Assembly: GCF_963678635.1 (NCBI RefSeq)
Contig: NC_087062.1
Span: 91,055,845 to 91,119,844 of the forward strand
Source: Symsagittifera roscoffensis
Lineage: Eukaryota > Xenacoelomorpha > Acoela > Convolutidae
DNA: 64,000 nt
Reading direction: 5' to 3'
The position numbers and the translations under genes are program-made. Numbering within the stretch: the stretch's first letter is position 1; each line of letters opens with the position of its first letter. Positions 1 through 9,486 of this stretch are shown piece by piece. The notes under the pieces are model-generated. The model searched no databases and was not told where the DNA came from. It worked only from the letters and a program-made list of their open reading frames with translations.

Positions 1-423
1 GTACTGCGTGACTGTTGATAAGGATGGATCCGATTTCAGAGTTTTTTGCTTCTGATTGTTGAAGTTTTGAACTTTTTCTGGGCGGGGTAGATCTTTAGAA
101 TATTGGCATATGAAAAATCTGAGGCAGTTGCGTAAAAAGGGGACACCGTGCTCGTCATTTAAGTGAATTTTGTCCCAATAGAGAAAGCTCCAGTTATTGA
201 TGTTTTTTATCATTGTATTTAGTTTCAGCACTTGATAACCAGATTTAGAGCCGTATGTACAATTGACATTTTCATTATACAAGTCCACGTTTTTGTTCGC
301 CACTTTGTTATTCAAAATTGGTGGTATTTTGCATAATACCACTATTTCAGGTGTGAGTTTTTGCACTAATAACTCAGTCAATTCCTCAAACTTTGATTGA
401 ATTATTAGGTCAAAAACCTGCCG
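1..423 (-). pseudogene. SGNH/GDSL hydrolase-like C-terminal fragment, cut by window edge
   Basis: A 141-codon reading frame is open on the minus strand from an in-frame stop at 424-426 to the left edge of the window, with no start codon required. It reads like the second half of an SGNH hydrolase fold: a strand ending in a Pro pair (LCKIPPIL), an Asn-rich stretch, then WDKIHLND, which fits the Asp-x-x-His catalytic block V, followed by HGVPFLRN. The Ser and Gly/Asn blocks that should precede it are missing, because sequence beyond 424 diverges and is stopped. SGNH modules of this kind are often carried by retroelements, and the giant element at 8-31 kb also has one, so this is probably the tail of an old element ORF. 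It could instead be a host exon. Family call moderate; gene status unknown. Confidence 0.5.
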
Positions 424-1829
424 CTATTATGTTCGAAAATGATTTATTTCGTCTCTCTCGTTAGTCGCAAGTGAGTCTGATATCAGCGAAATTTGTTGTC
501 TTGTGTCAACGAAAATTGTTGTTATGAATTTCGCGGTTTCAGTTTTCGCGAAAAAAAATCGTTACGTGTCATGCAAGCCTGATTCGAAATTTAAAAATTA
601 TTTGGTCACTCAAAAATAACTCCTTCAAATACGTTCAATTGAACGATTAAGACCACTAATCATTTAAAACAGCAAATACTCCCATTGAACTGTTCCGAAT
701 AAAAAGTCGTTTAAAACACTCCGGGTTGTAACCATTGTGTACCTACAATCGTTACCAATTGATTCCTGAGAATCAATAGGAGTTTGGAAGGATTTTGCTA
801 CTCTTCCTGGCCGACGACAAGAAGATAGCTCTCCGTCCCGATTTAGGAATCTAGAAGGGTGTCGGGGAAAGACTCTGAACTGATTCTTAACACATTCTAG
901 CTTCCCGGATCATCTTGAGTTGAATTTGAATTAACACCAGATTCAATTTCAGATAATGAGAAGCTAAGAGTTGAGACCCAGCCATGAACTCACAATTTTT
1001 GCCTGTAACTTAGGTGATTTGCGCGGTTTGGCCGATAGTCTTCAAGTTTTAACGACTTTTTTGACCCAATGTTAATGAATCACGCATTGGAATGGCTTTG
1101 CTAGAGACGGTTAAAAGCATGTGAAGCTGTGTTTAGATGCCAGCCAGTCGTTCTATAACAAAGCTGTGTTTTCCACCGGTATGTGCTTCCGCGCGAATGT
1201 TACAGTAGGTTGGACTCACAATTGATTTTTTTTCCCGCAGTGTGAGAAAATTTCGGTTTGTTGGACTTGATAAAAATTTTTTGATTAACAGATTTATTTG
1301 TTGTTTTTTTTTTATTTCTGTTGTTCTGATGATGAATTAATTGACGAAAACCTTCAAGCATTGATACTTGTTTTTTTTTCTCAATTTATTGGGTAAAAGA
1401 ATTGTGGGAGATGGTCTAGTCTACAAGCCTTTATCGTTTTTAAGACGATAATATTACCATGACTGTCTCGGGATATGAATCGAATTCATTAAAGGTTTGC
1501 ATAGTCGGTGCTGAGCTATCAGGCTCAAACGCCGTTGATTTGTGGGAGATTGATTAGAAGTATTTTGAGAATAAATTACATTGAGTTGCAGGATCGCTTG
1601 CAGTTTTGGTTTCGTAATGAACTGACGCTGGAATCAGTATTGCTTTGAATTTTCGATAGTATTTAAAAAAAAATATGTTGAACTGGTGTCCGCCAGTTTT
1701 TTGGGCTTTTGTCTGTTTAACCTTTGTCCGCTTACTTACCTTTTCACGGAAACTTAGCCTAATTGTTGTTATAAACTTAATAAATAGTTCCATGTGATAT
1801 GATACGCTCATAATGGTACGCTCGTAGGA
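424..1829. other. Non-coding stretch, no gene seen
   Basis: No open frame with recognisable protein similarity lies here. The sequence is AT-rich with several T runs (1300-1380). Around 515-590 there is patchy similarity to the end of the giant element's LTR (about 8905-8985): shared blocks AAAATTGTT, TTTCAGTT, TCGCGA and ATTCGAAATTT in the same order. This may be a relic of a related LTR. No tRNA or other RNA gene was recognised. Confidence 0.4.
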
Positions 1830-3560
1830 AGAAAGACCCGGACGGGATTTTAGAGACAAGCTCGTCAAACCGCGATACTCCCCCTCTACCCAGACATCCG
1901 CACCGGAACCTCAAAAAGAAACATCACCAGCAACACCCGAAACAAATGTACTGCCCAACGCAACACAATCTAATCCATCGCCCCCAGCAATCACTACAGC
2001 CCCCTTTGACCCCTGGAAACTTATCGACCAAGAACTTGGAATTAAAATAAATGACATATATAAAAATTTTGTTAACTGGAAACCGCGCTTCATAGTTCTA
2101 AGCGAGAACACGCACGGTTTCATATTCATAGAATCACTGATCCAGCAGCTGTTGTCATTGGTAGAAAAAACACCAATTTCGATCGTCGCAATGAAAATAG
2201 CAATGGTTCTCCCACAAAGAAATTCAGAAAGAAACGGATCTAACTCCAAAACTCTGAGCCGCCGCATAATTCTATGGAAGCAAGGCCTACTAGACGAACT
2301 TTTCACTGAAGCGAAGGCTCTCCAAATTAGACATCCAAAACACAAGAAAAGCAAAGTAAACGAACAAGTTAAGCAATTCGATAAAATAATGAGTACAGGC
2401 AAAAGTCGCTCAATAGAGAACTTGCACTAAAAATGTAGAAATCCTTTGTCCGGCGCTACATCTTGCGCTGGCCAACTCATATAAACATCCCTCAAATTTA
2501 TATGTCAATAACACAGTTTCGACATCTACCGAAGGCAAAACGCAAGGTGATCCACTCGCAAAGGCTACGTAAGGAATTGGGATAGTCCCACTGATTGAGC
2601 TCCTGCAAAAACCAAATGTCACACAAAAGTGGTATGCAGATGACAAAAGCACTGCAGGTGATCTTTAGAGTCTCCCCGCAATACTGAAAAACCTGGATGG
2701 GCACGGAAAGGCTTTCGGATACAATGTGAAGCCTTTCAAGTGCTAGCTCATAGTAAAGGAAAACCGTCGGGAAAGCGCCATAAAAGTATTTGAGGGCACA
2801 AAAATTACAATGGTAGACGGTTTTAGATTCCTTGGATTGGTTATAAAAACACCATCAGCATGCGATGAATAATGGAAATCGAACTTGAAAAAACAGCTAC
2901 CCTAACTGAAAAGTTTTCCGAAATAGCTAAAACATCACAACAAAAAGCATACTCTTGCTACACAAAGTGAGGTCAAAATAGGTAAAGCTTTCTAACCAGA
3001 ACAACTCCGGAAGCATTTGAGAAGCATTTCGCATTTCCTAGTATTACTGATAAAAACAATTTAACCGATGAAGATCGCAGCCTTTTTGCACTACCATTAA
3101 GAATGGGAAGATTAGAATTCCTCAGTAACACGGACTTTTCCAGAAATTTCGAGTCGTAACGAGCCATTTGTGATCCGTTAGAAAATATTGATCCAGATAT
3201 AGCTGAAACGGAACAAACTCTGATAAAGAAAAACATCAAAACTGAGAGACAGAACATCACACTCTCAAAAAGGGCTAAAATTATGGAAAATTGCTCTTCG
3301 TGCTACCCCTAAAAAACACAATTTTTCCCTCAACAAATCAGAGTTTAAAGATGGATTACGTATGAGATATGGATGGGAACCACCAAACACTCCACATACA
3401 TGCCCATGTGGACAACCGTTCACACTGACCCACTTTCTACTTTGTCCCAAAGGTGGATGCACTCACCTAAGACAAAATGAAATTCGCGATGCCTCTGCGA
3501 CACTCCTGGACGAAGTATGCCATGATGTTGAAATAGAGCCGAAACTTCAATAGTTGTACT
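1830..3560 (+). pseudogene. Decayed non-LTR retrotransposon copy 1 (RT with CCHC motif)
   Basis: A plus-strand relic readable by moving between frames. The 5' part (about 1840-2430) is open and contains a conserved N-terminal region of an RT family seen in cnidarian and other invertebrate genomes. Then follow KTQGDPLAKA-type residues (about 2540-2570) and a YADD reverse transcriptase box (about 2634-2645). Further on is a CxC-x8-H-x3-C finger (CPCGQPFTLTHFLLC, about 3400-3445) followed by PKGG and EIRDA. Several stops and frame changes interrupt it (for example at 2430, 2868 and 3158), and it stops abruptly near 3553 before the endonuclease region that copies 2 and 3 retain. Copy 2 repeats about 2540-3552 in inverted orientation at roughly 97 percent in stretches read by eye. 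Clearly inactive. Confidence 0.75.
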
Positions 3561-3789
3561 TATCGTAGAAATTTTGGCAAAATTACGGTTTTAATGGATT
3601 TTTGGGATAGCTCAATCTAGGTCGGACCGATAATAAACGACAAAAAAAATCGACTATCCGGATATTCGGCTCCGTGACACGCCACCGGAAACTTCTGTGC
3701 TACTTGCACATAAACCGGTTATTTTTGTACATTTCATTTTAGTTCAAATTTTTTGGAAAAAAGGGTCAATTAACATGTTCGTGCACAAG
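3561..3789. other. Spacer between inverted element copies
   Basis: Short AT-rich spacer separating copy 1 from the inverted copy 2. I see no gene. It forms part of the loop if the two copies pair. Confidence 0.4.
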
Positions 3790-5590
3790 TTCGATAGGGC
3801 CGTACCAACACTGTATAAATATATTGGCAAAATTTTATGAATAAATCAAGTCGATATTATTGCATCAAGAGAATTGTCAATTGAAATCTACCCTCCTCGA
3901 TTATAGCACAGATAGAATTGTCTATGTTGGATGTATTTTTAAGATTTTTGCACCCCCTAAGGCAGAGGATTGGACTCCTCAGAAGTGCAAAACTTATTTT
4001 TGTTCTTGTTTATTGTATCCGATTACGATTCGTTCCGTTTCTCGCTTAGTTTCTCTGCTAGTTTCGAGATGGTATTTGTAGAGCCTGGTGCTGCTCCTCC
4101 GGTACACGCAAAAATTAGTGGAACAAAGCTGCTGAGTTCCATAGCCAGAATTCTTTGTTGGTATTTTTATGTTTTGACACTCATGATGTTTGTAAGCGTC
4201 AGATATGGCTTTAGGGCAGGATTTAGCTTGGGGGTTGAAAATTATTACATCGAAAAACGTTCGGCTGAATCGGCCTCCCCAGAGTCCATTCGCCTTGATG
4301 TCAAGTCGAGCCTCAACTTCAGTAGCGGTTGTTTTGTTGTGAAAGGTTTCGCCTTCCAACTATTGAAGTTTCGGCTCTATTTCAACATCATGGCATACTT
4401 CGTCCAGGTGTGTCGCAGAGGCATCGCGAATTTCATTTTGTCTTAGGTGAGTGCATCCACCTTTGGGACAGTGTAGAAAAAGGGTCAGTGTGAACGGTTG
4501 TCCCCATGGGCATGTATGTGGAGTGTTTGGTGGTTCCCATCCATATCTCATACGTAATCCATCTTTAAACTCTGATTTGTTGAGGGAAAAATTGTGTTTT
4601 TGAGGGGTAGCACGAAGAGCAATTTTCCATAACTTTAGCCCTTTTTGAGAGTGTGATGTTCTGTCTCTTAGTTTTGATGTTTCTCTATATCAGAGTTTTT
4701 TCCGTTTCAGCTATATCTGGATCAATATTTTCTAACGGATCACAAATGGCTCGTTACGACTCAAAATTTCTGGAAAAGTTCGTGTTACTGAGGAGTTCTA
4801 ATCTTCCCAATCTTAATGGTAGTGCAAAAAGGCTGCGATCTCCATCGGTTAAATGGTTTTTACCAGTAATACTAGGAAATGCTTCTCAAATGCTTCCGGA
4901 GTTGTTCTGGTTAGAAAGCTTTATGTATTTTGACCTCACTTTGTGTAGCAAGAGTATGCTTTTTGTTGTGATGTTTTAGCTATTTCGGAAAGCTTTTCAG
5001 TTAGGGTAGCTGTTTTTTCAAGTTCGATTTCCATTATTCATCGCATGCTGATGGTGTTCCTATAACCAATCCAAGGAATCTAAAACCGTCTACCATTGTA
5101 ATTTTTGTGCCCTCGAATACTTTTATGGCGCTTTCCCGACGGTTTTCCTTTACTATGAGCTAACACTTGAAAGGCTTCACATTGTATCCGAAAGCCTTTC
5201 CGTGCACATCCAGGTTTTTCAGTGTTGCGCGGAGACTCTAAAGATCACCTGCAGTGTTTTTGTCACTTTTATGTGACATTTGGTTTTTGCAGGAGCTCAA
5301 TCAGTGGGATTATCCTTGAGGTTCCTATTACCAGTTTCCTGCTCCTTTTGGGTGGCCACTTTGGCCTGTTGTTCGGCACGGATATTCACTAAACAAGGTA
5401 CAAAAGAGGCAGAACAAGAGAAAGAATAGATTGTAAAATGGATTGTAGAGAAATGGATTTAAATAACAAATAACAAAAAAAAATGAAAGCGATTACAACC
5501 TGGTTTTTCACGGGTGGAGGTTCCGGCAGGGTGTCCGGGTAGAAGGGGAGTATCGCTGCTTGAAGAGTTTGTCTCTAAAATCCCGTACAG
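3790..5590 (-). pseudogene. Decayed non-LTR retrotransposon copy 2 (RT remnant, CCHC, RLE-like endonuclease)
   Basis: Minus-strand copy of the same family as copy 1. Reading from 5590 downward it has the 5' segment (about 5585-5510), an indel-rich join, the RT middle (about 5330-4700), the CCHC-like finger (about 4510-4465), and the domain copy 1 lacks. That domain (about 4360-3990) contains ARLDIKANGLWGG and FFDVIIFNP, with acidic residues placed as in restriction-like endonucleases (RLE) of R2/CRE-type non-LTR elements. About 10 bases are missing where copy 1 encodes YADD, so the polymerase site is destroyed. An in-frame stop lies between the finger and the endonuclease. Its 3' flank from about 3790 matches that of copy 3, so copies 2 and 3 form a direct tandem pair. 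Clade assignment is inference. Confidence 0.7.
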
Positions 5591-5924
5591 CGCTCAAAAA
5601 TGGATAAACAGCGCTCATTAACCGTCCCAAACTTGCAAAAAAAAAACGAGCTCAAAAAACTACACCACTGGATGCATCACTCAGAATGAAGATTTCTTCT
5701 GAAAAAACGTTGAACGCCGAGAGAATTTGAAAAATTTTAACAAACTTTTAGGAAAAACACCAAAAAAAAATTGAAAACCTGCGACATCTCTTGGAACGCA
5801 ATTACTTTCGCAGTACGGAAATTGAAAGGTTTTTTCAAAAACAGCAGGCAGAAAACACAATATGCAATTTCTGTGAAAAAAGGGGCGGTCAGATGAAATG
5901 GGCCCTACCATCATGCGACGGTAC
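5591..5924. other. Spacer between copies 2 and 3
   Basis: AT-rich spacer. Short open frames on both strands show no recognisable similarity and are probably chance. Confidence 0.35.
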
Positions 5925-6997
5925 GTGCACAGGTTGGATCGGGCCGTACCAACGCTATATAAATACATCGCCTAAATTTTATGAATAAATAAAGTCGATA
6001 TTATTGCATCAAGAGAATTGTCAATTGAAGTGTTCCCTCCTCGATTATAGCACAGATAGAATTGTCTATGTTGGATGTATTTTTAAGATTTTTGCACCCC
6101 CTAAGGCAGAGGATTGCACTCCTCAGTAGTGCAAAATTTATTCTTGTTCTTATAAAGTTTATTGTGTCCGAGTATGATTCGTTCCGTTTTTCGCTTAGTT
6201 TCTCTGCTAGTTTCTGGACGGTTTTTGTAGAACCTGGTGCTGCTCCTCCGGTACATGCAAAAATTAGTGGAACAAAGCTGCTGAGTTCCATAGCCAGAAT
6301 TCTTTGTTGGTATTTTTATGTTTTGACACTCATGATGTTTGTAAGCGTCAGATATGGCTTTAGGGCAGGATTTAGCCTGGGGGTTGAAAATTATTACATC
6401 GAAAAACGTTCGGCTGAATCGGCCTCCCCAGAGTCCATTCGCCTTGATGTCAAGTCGAGCCTCAACTTCAGTAGTGGTTGTTTTGTTGTGAAAGGTTTCG
6501 CCTTCCAACTATTGAAGTTTCGGCTCTATTTCAACATCATGGCATACTTCGTCCAGGAGTGTCGCAGAGGCATCGCGAATTTCATTTTGTCTTAGGTGAG
6601 TGCATCCACCTTTGGGACAGTGTAGAAAGTGGGTCAGTGTGAACGGTTGTCCCCATGGGCATTTATGTGGAGTGTTTGGTAGTTCCCATCCATATCTCAT
6701 ACGTAATCCATCTTTAAACTCTGATTTGTTGAGGGAAAAATTGTGTTTTTGAGTGGTAGCACGAAGAGCAATTTTCCATAACTTTAGCCCTTTTTGAGAG
6801 TGTGATGTTCTGTCTCTTAGTTTTGATGTTTCTCGATATCAGAGTTTGTTCCGTTTCAGCTATATCTGGATCAATATTTTCTAACGGATCACAAATGGCT
6901 CGTTACGACTCAAAATTTCTGGAAAAATTCGTGTTACTCAGGAGTTCTAATCTTCCCAATCTTAATGGTAGTGCAAAAAGGCTGCGATCTCCATCGG
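5925..6997 (-). pseudogene. Decayed non-LTR retrotransposon copy 3, truncated by assembly gap
   Basis: A second minus-strand copy, nearly identical to copy 2 over the finger and RLE-like region. The minus strand encodes the finger (about 6660-6615), the endonuclease-like stretch with ARLDIKANGLWGG and FFDVIIFNP (about 6480-6395) and a further C-terminal part with FVPLIFACTGG and FALLRSAI (about 6290-6100). The C-terminal part is broken from the preceding domain by a frame change near 6230. The copy runs into the run of N at 6998, so its 5' part is unknown. The shared flank at 5925-6010 resembles 3790-3870. Confidence 0.7.
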
Positions 6998-7197
6998 NNN
7001 NNNNNNNNNNNNNNNNNNNNNNNNNNNNNNNNNNNNNNNNNNNNNNNNNNNNNNNNNNNNNNNNNNNNNNNNNNNNNNNNNNNNNNNNNNNNNNNNNNNN
7101 NNNNNNNNNNNNNNNNNNNNNNNNNNNNNNNNNNNNNNNNNNNNNNNNNNNNNNNNNNNNNNNNNNNNNNNNNNNNNNNNNNNNNNNNNNNNNNNNN
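6998..7197. other. Assembly gap, 200 N
   Basis: Exactly 200 undetermined bases, a usual placeholder size, so true length is unknown. It falls inside copy 3 of the repeated element, a place where assembly would be expected to fail. Confidence 0.98.
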
Positions 7198-7575
7198 ATA
7201 AGAATTTTTCTTTCCGCTTGTAGCGATAAGCAAACTCGATACGGTCCCTAGTTATGTCAGATAACTGCATACTTCGGTCATAAGACATCCAACTGGAAGA
7301 ATAAGTCAATAAGTCATAGAAACCACCAAATTCGTCTTTCTCAGTACCAACTCCAGTCATTAAAGGCAGAATAATAGAGCCGCATGAGCTCAAAATCAGC
7401 ATCTGAGCAGTCAAAGCCTAATAATATATCCATCTCTTTGCCATTAGTGTTCATTAACGGAAAGGATTCCTCCAACGGATCGCGGTATTTAGATTCAAGT
7501 TGTTCATTCAAATCGGCCGAAGGTTTCGCCCAATTCCTATTTCCAGCTTCGCGGTAGAACCATTAAAAGCCAGTC
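7198..7575 (-). pseudogene. Unidentified coding remnant beside the gap
   Basis: The minus strand carries two open blocks in different frames that look coding in composition. From about 7575 to 7360 the first includes NWAKPSADLNEQLESKYRD and LGFDCSDADFELM, ending at a stop after SWY. A second frame takes over (EFGGFYDLL, MSYDRSMQLSDITRDRIEFA) and runs into the gap at 7197. The switch suggests a frameshifted gene or element fragment. I do not recognise the family. It may belong to another retroelement gag-like ORF or to a captured host gene; the sequence does not decide. Confidence 0.35.
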
Positions 7576-7998
7576 ATCACGTTGAACATAGGACAAGCTG
7601 GGTTTAAGCACGGTTTCTCCTTATGTTCGAGACAAGGTACGTGGATAGTTTTTTACCTTGCCTCGGCTAATGAGTTGAAGCGGCGACTTATGACAGCTGA
7701 AGTCTGATTACAAGCGGAAGATTTAACCCAAGTCCGTCGGTTGTTCGGTAACTGAATTTAAAGATTTTCAAAAGCAGTCGCCCTACTAGCATGCCGTTCA
7801 CGCGCCAGTGATTCAAACGATTCTCTCTCAGGTGCCCGCCACTGAAATGAACTCGGCTCGCTCGCCCTTGACCGAAAAGAACTACTCTCACAATCAGCGG
7901 TCATTTTAGCGAGCATCCTGGTGGGATCAAAACTAGCAGCACGCTTGATTGTCCTTAGCGACTCAAATCGTTCACTTAAACAGTGAACTTAGCCTAGT
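7576..7998. other. Non-coding stretch left of the microsatellite
   Basis: More GC-balanced than the rest of the flank but without a convincing protein frame. It shows no similarity to the right flank of the giant element at 31054, so the two flanks do not look like one interrupted sequence. Confidence 0.4.
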
Positions 7999-8015
7999 AA
8001 TAATAATAATAATAA

Positions 8016-8046
<31 letters not shown>

Positions 8047-8097
8047 AATAATCATAAAAATAATAATAATAACAATAATAATAATAATAATAATAAC

Positions 8098-8132
<35 letters not shown>

Positions 8133-8175
8133 TAATAATAATAATAATAACAATAATAATAATAATAATAATAAT
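7999..8175. repeat. (AAT)n microsatellite abutting the LTR
   Basis: About 177 bases of AAT repeats with occasional AAC, AAA and ATC interruptions, ending directly at the TG of the 3' LTR. Both strands translate as long single-residue-type runs; these are not genes. The repeat probably hides or replaced the left target-site duplication. Confidence 0.95.
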
Positions 8176-9056
8176 TGTAACATTCGTCTACTACAGTCAC
8201 ACATGAGGCTTAAGAAAAATAGGCCCTATAACCACTGGCTCAAGGGTCAGGGACACTATCTCTTGTGTTTTCCCACCTCAAGAACGGTCGGAGCCAGTTC
8301 GGTTCGCTTGTGACATGAGACTACGACCCGTTACAGCTTAAAGGCTACTACTAAAATATCCCCCCACTCTAGAATTAAGAACGTCCCCATACTTAGGTCT
8401 CTAGATACCCAAAATACATGAACGCCGTTAAAAACCGGGTTGGAACAATCCGTTAGGTTACTTTTTATTAGACAGTGTAACTTTGATCCATTTCAGATGG
8501 ATCAACCTAAAACTCGCCTTACCTCAACATAACAATCACAAAACACACTCTAGAAATTAAATTCGTACTCACATATCAGCGCTCTCAAGAGTTGGGAAAA
8601 TAATCCAGCCAGTAACTAACTCAAGAAATAAATAACTAAAAGAAGTTCAATGTTTTATAGTTTGGACAACAAGGATAAGTTTATGCTCTAGAATTTGAGT
8701 TCTCTTGGACCGTTGGGACACTCTAGTTGTCCGCCTTTCCGCCGAAGGTTCACTCTGGTCCAGCTTTAATAATCGTTCTCTCGGGGATACTCTGTCTTCT
8801 ATTTTAAGTAGGACAGCTCTACTTTCGTTCACTATGATGGAAATTGCGAATAGCAATTTCCCACTCGTTTTTATTTGACCACTTCCCCGCAATTGTTCTA
8901 AAATTGTTCTGATTTCTTTTTCTGATTTTCAGTTATCGCGAGAAAATCGTGCATGACATGTTCCATTCGAAATTTTGAAAGATTAAATTTCACTTCAAAA
9001 TCAAGTATTTTCTGCTCTTCTCAAGGTCAAACTTCCAAATATGACCGACTGGCACA
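8176..9056 (-). repeat. 3' LTR of the giant element
   Basis: 881 bp, TG...CA, nearly identical to 30174-31053. The differences I see are one extra A near 8215, T versus C near 8773 and G versus A near 8812. In sense orientation it contains two AATAAA hexamers (plus-strand TTTATT at 8464-8469 and within the T-rich run near 8868). A 81-codon minus-strand frame here recurs identically in the other LTR and is probably not a gene. Confidence 0.95.
8464..8469 (-). terminator. Candidate poly(A) signal in the 3' LTR
   Basis: Sense-strand AATAAA, the canonical cleavage/polyadenylation hexamer, placed 593 bases into the 881-bp LTR. This position suits an end of R. The same hexamer occurs in the 5' LTR at 30461-30466. 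Function is inferred from position only. Confidence 0.4.
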
Positions 9057-9486
9057 TACTCCCCGGACTCGAGATCGATGTCCTCATCGCGCGCTGTCTT
9101 CTGCCAGTGAGTCCCAGAAAAACCGAGTGTTGCTCAAGATACAGTGCCAGTGGTCATTTACAGAAGTTTGCAGCAGATTTAAGATTATCTACACCCCAAA
9201 ATTCACGACCATTTAAAATTTTCACACTATTGCTAAACAGCAATCAAAATCTGCATTTACCTGCACCTTTGAATTTTCGCTTTTCAAGCCAATCATTTAA
9301 AAATCTCTTTTGTCCTATTCAATCAGGAAATTGTCATGCAGCATTTTGATTTATATAATAGATATAGTATATTAGTAACAATATTTACTTTGTTAAAATT
9401 TCTTTTTCGTGAATCCAAGTTTCACTCGGATTCACACTCAAGCCCCCCTTCCCTCTCAAGACTCAAGATCCATCCGATTTGCCCAT
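9057..9486 (-). other. 3' non-coding region of the giant element with candidate polypurine tract
   Basis: 430 bases between the second ORF's stop and the 3' LTR. In sense orientation the bases directly before the LTR read CCGGGGAGTA, a short purine-rich stretch where a polypurine tract for plus-strand priming is expected (9057-9066). A longer purine run, GAGAGGGAAGGGGGG, lies further upstream (about 9443-9461) and could be a second priming tract. No further gene is seen. Confidence 0.5.

Noticed and set aside
6062-6595. 177-codon plus frame, and its twin at 3970-4446
   Set aside because: Antisense to the RLE-like region of the decayed RT copies.
7949-8206. Poly-isoleucine and poly-tyrosine frames
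   Set aside because: Translation of the (AAT)n microsatellite.
8647-8892. 81-codon minus frame, also at 30644-30889
   Set aside because: Present identically only because the LTR is duplicated; no similarity or codon evidence.
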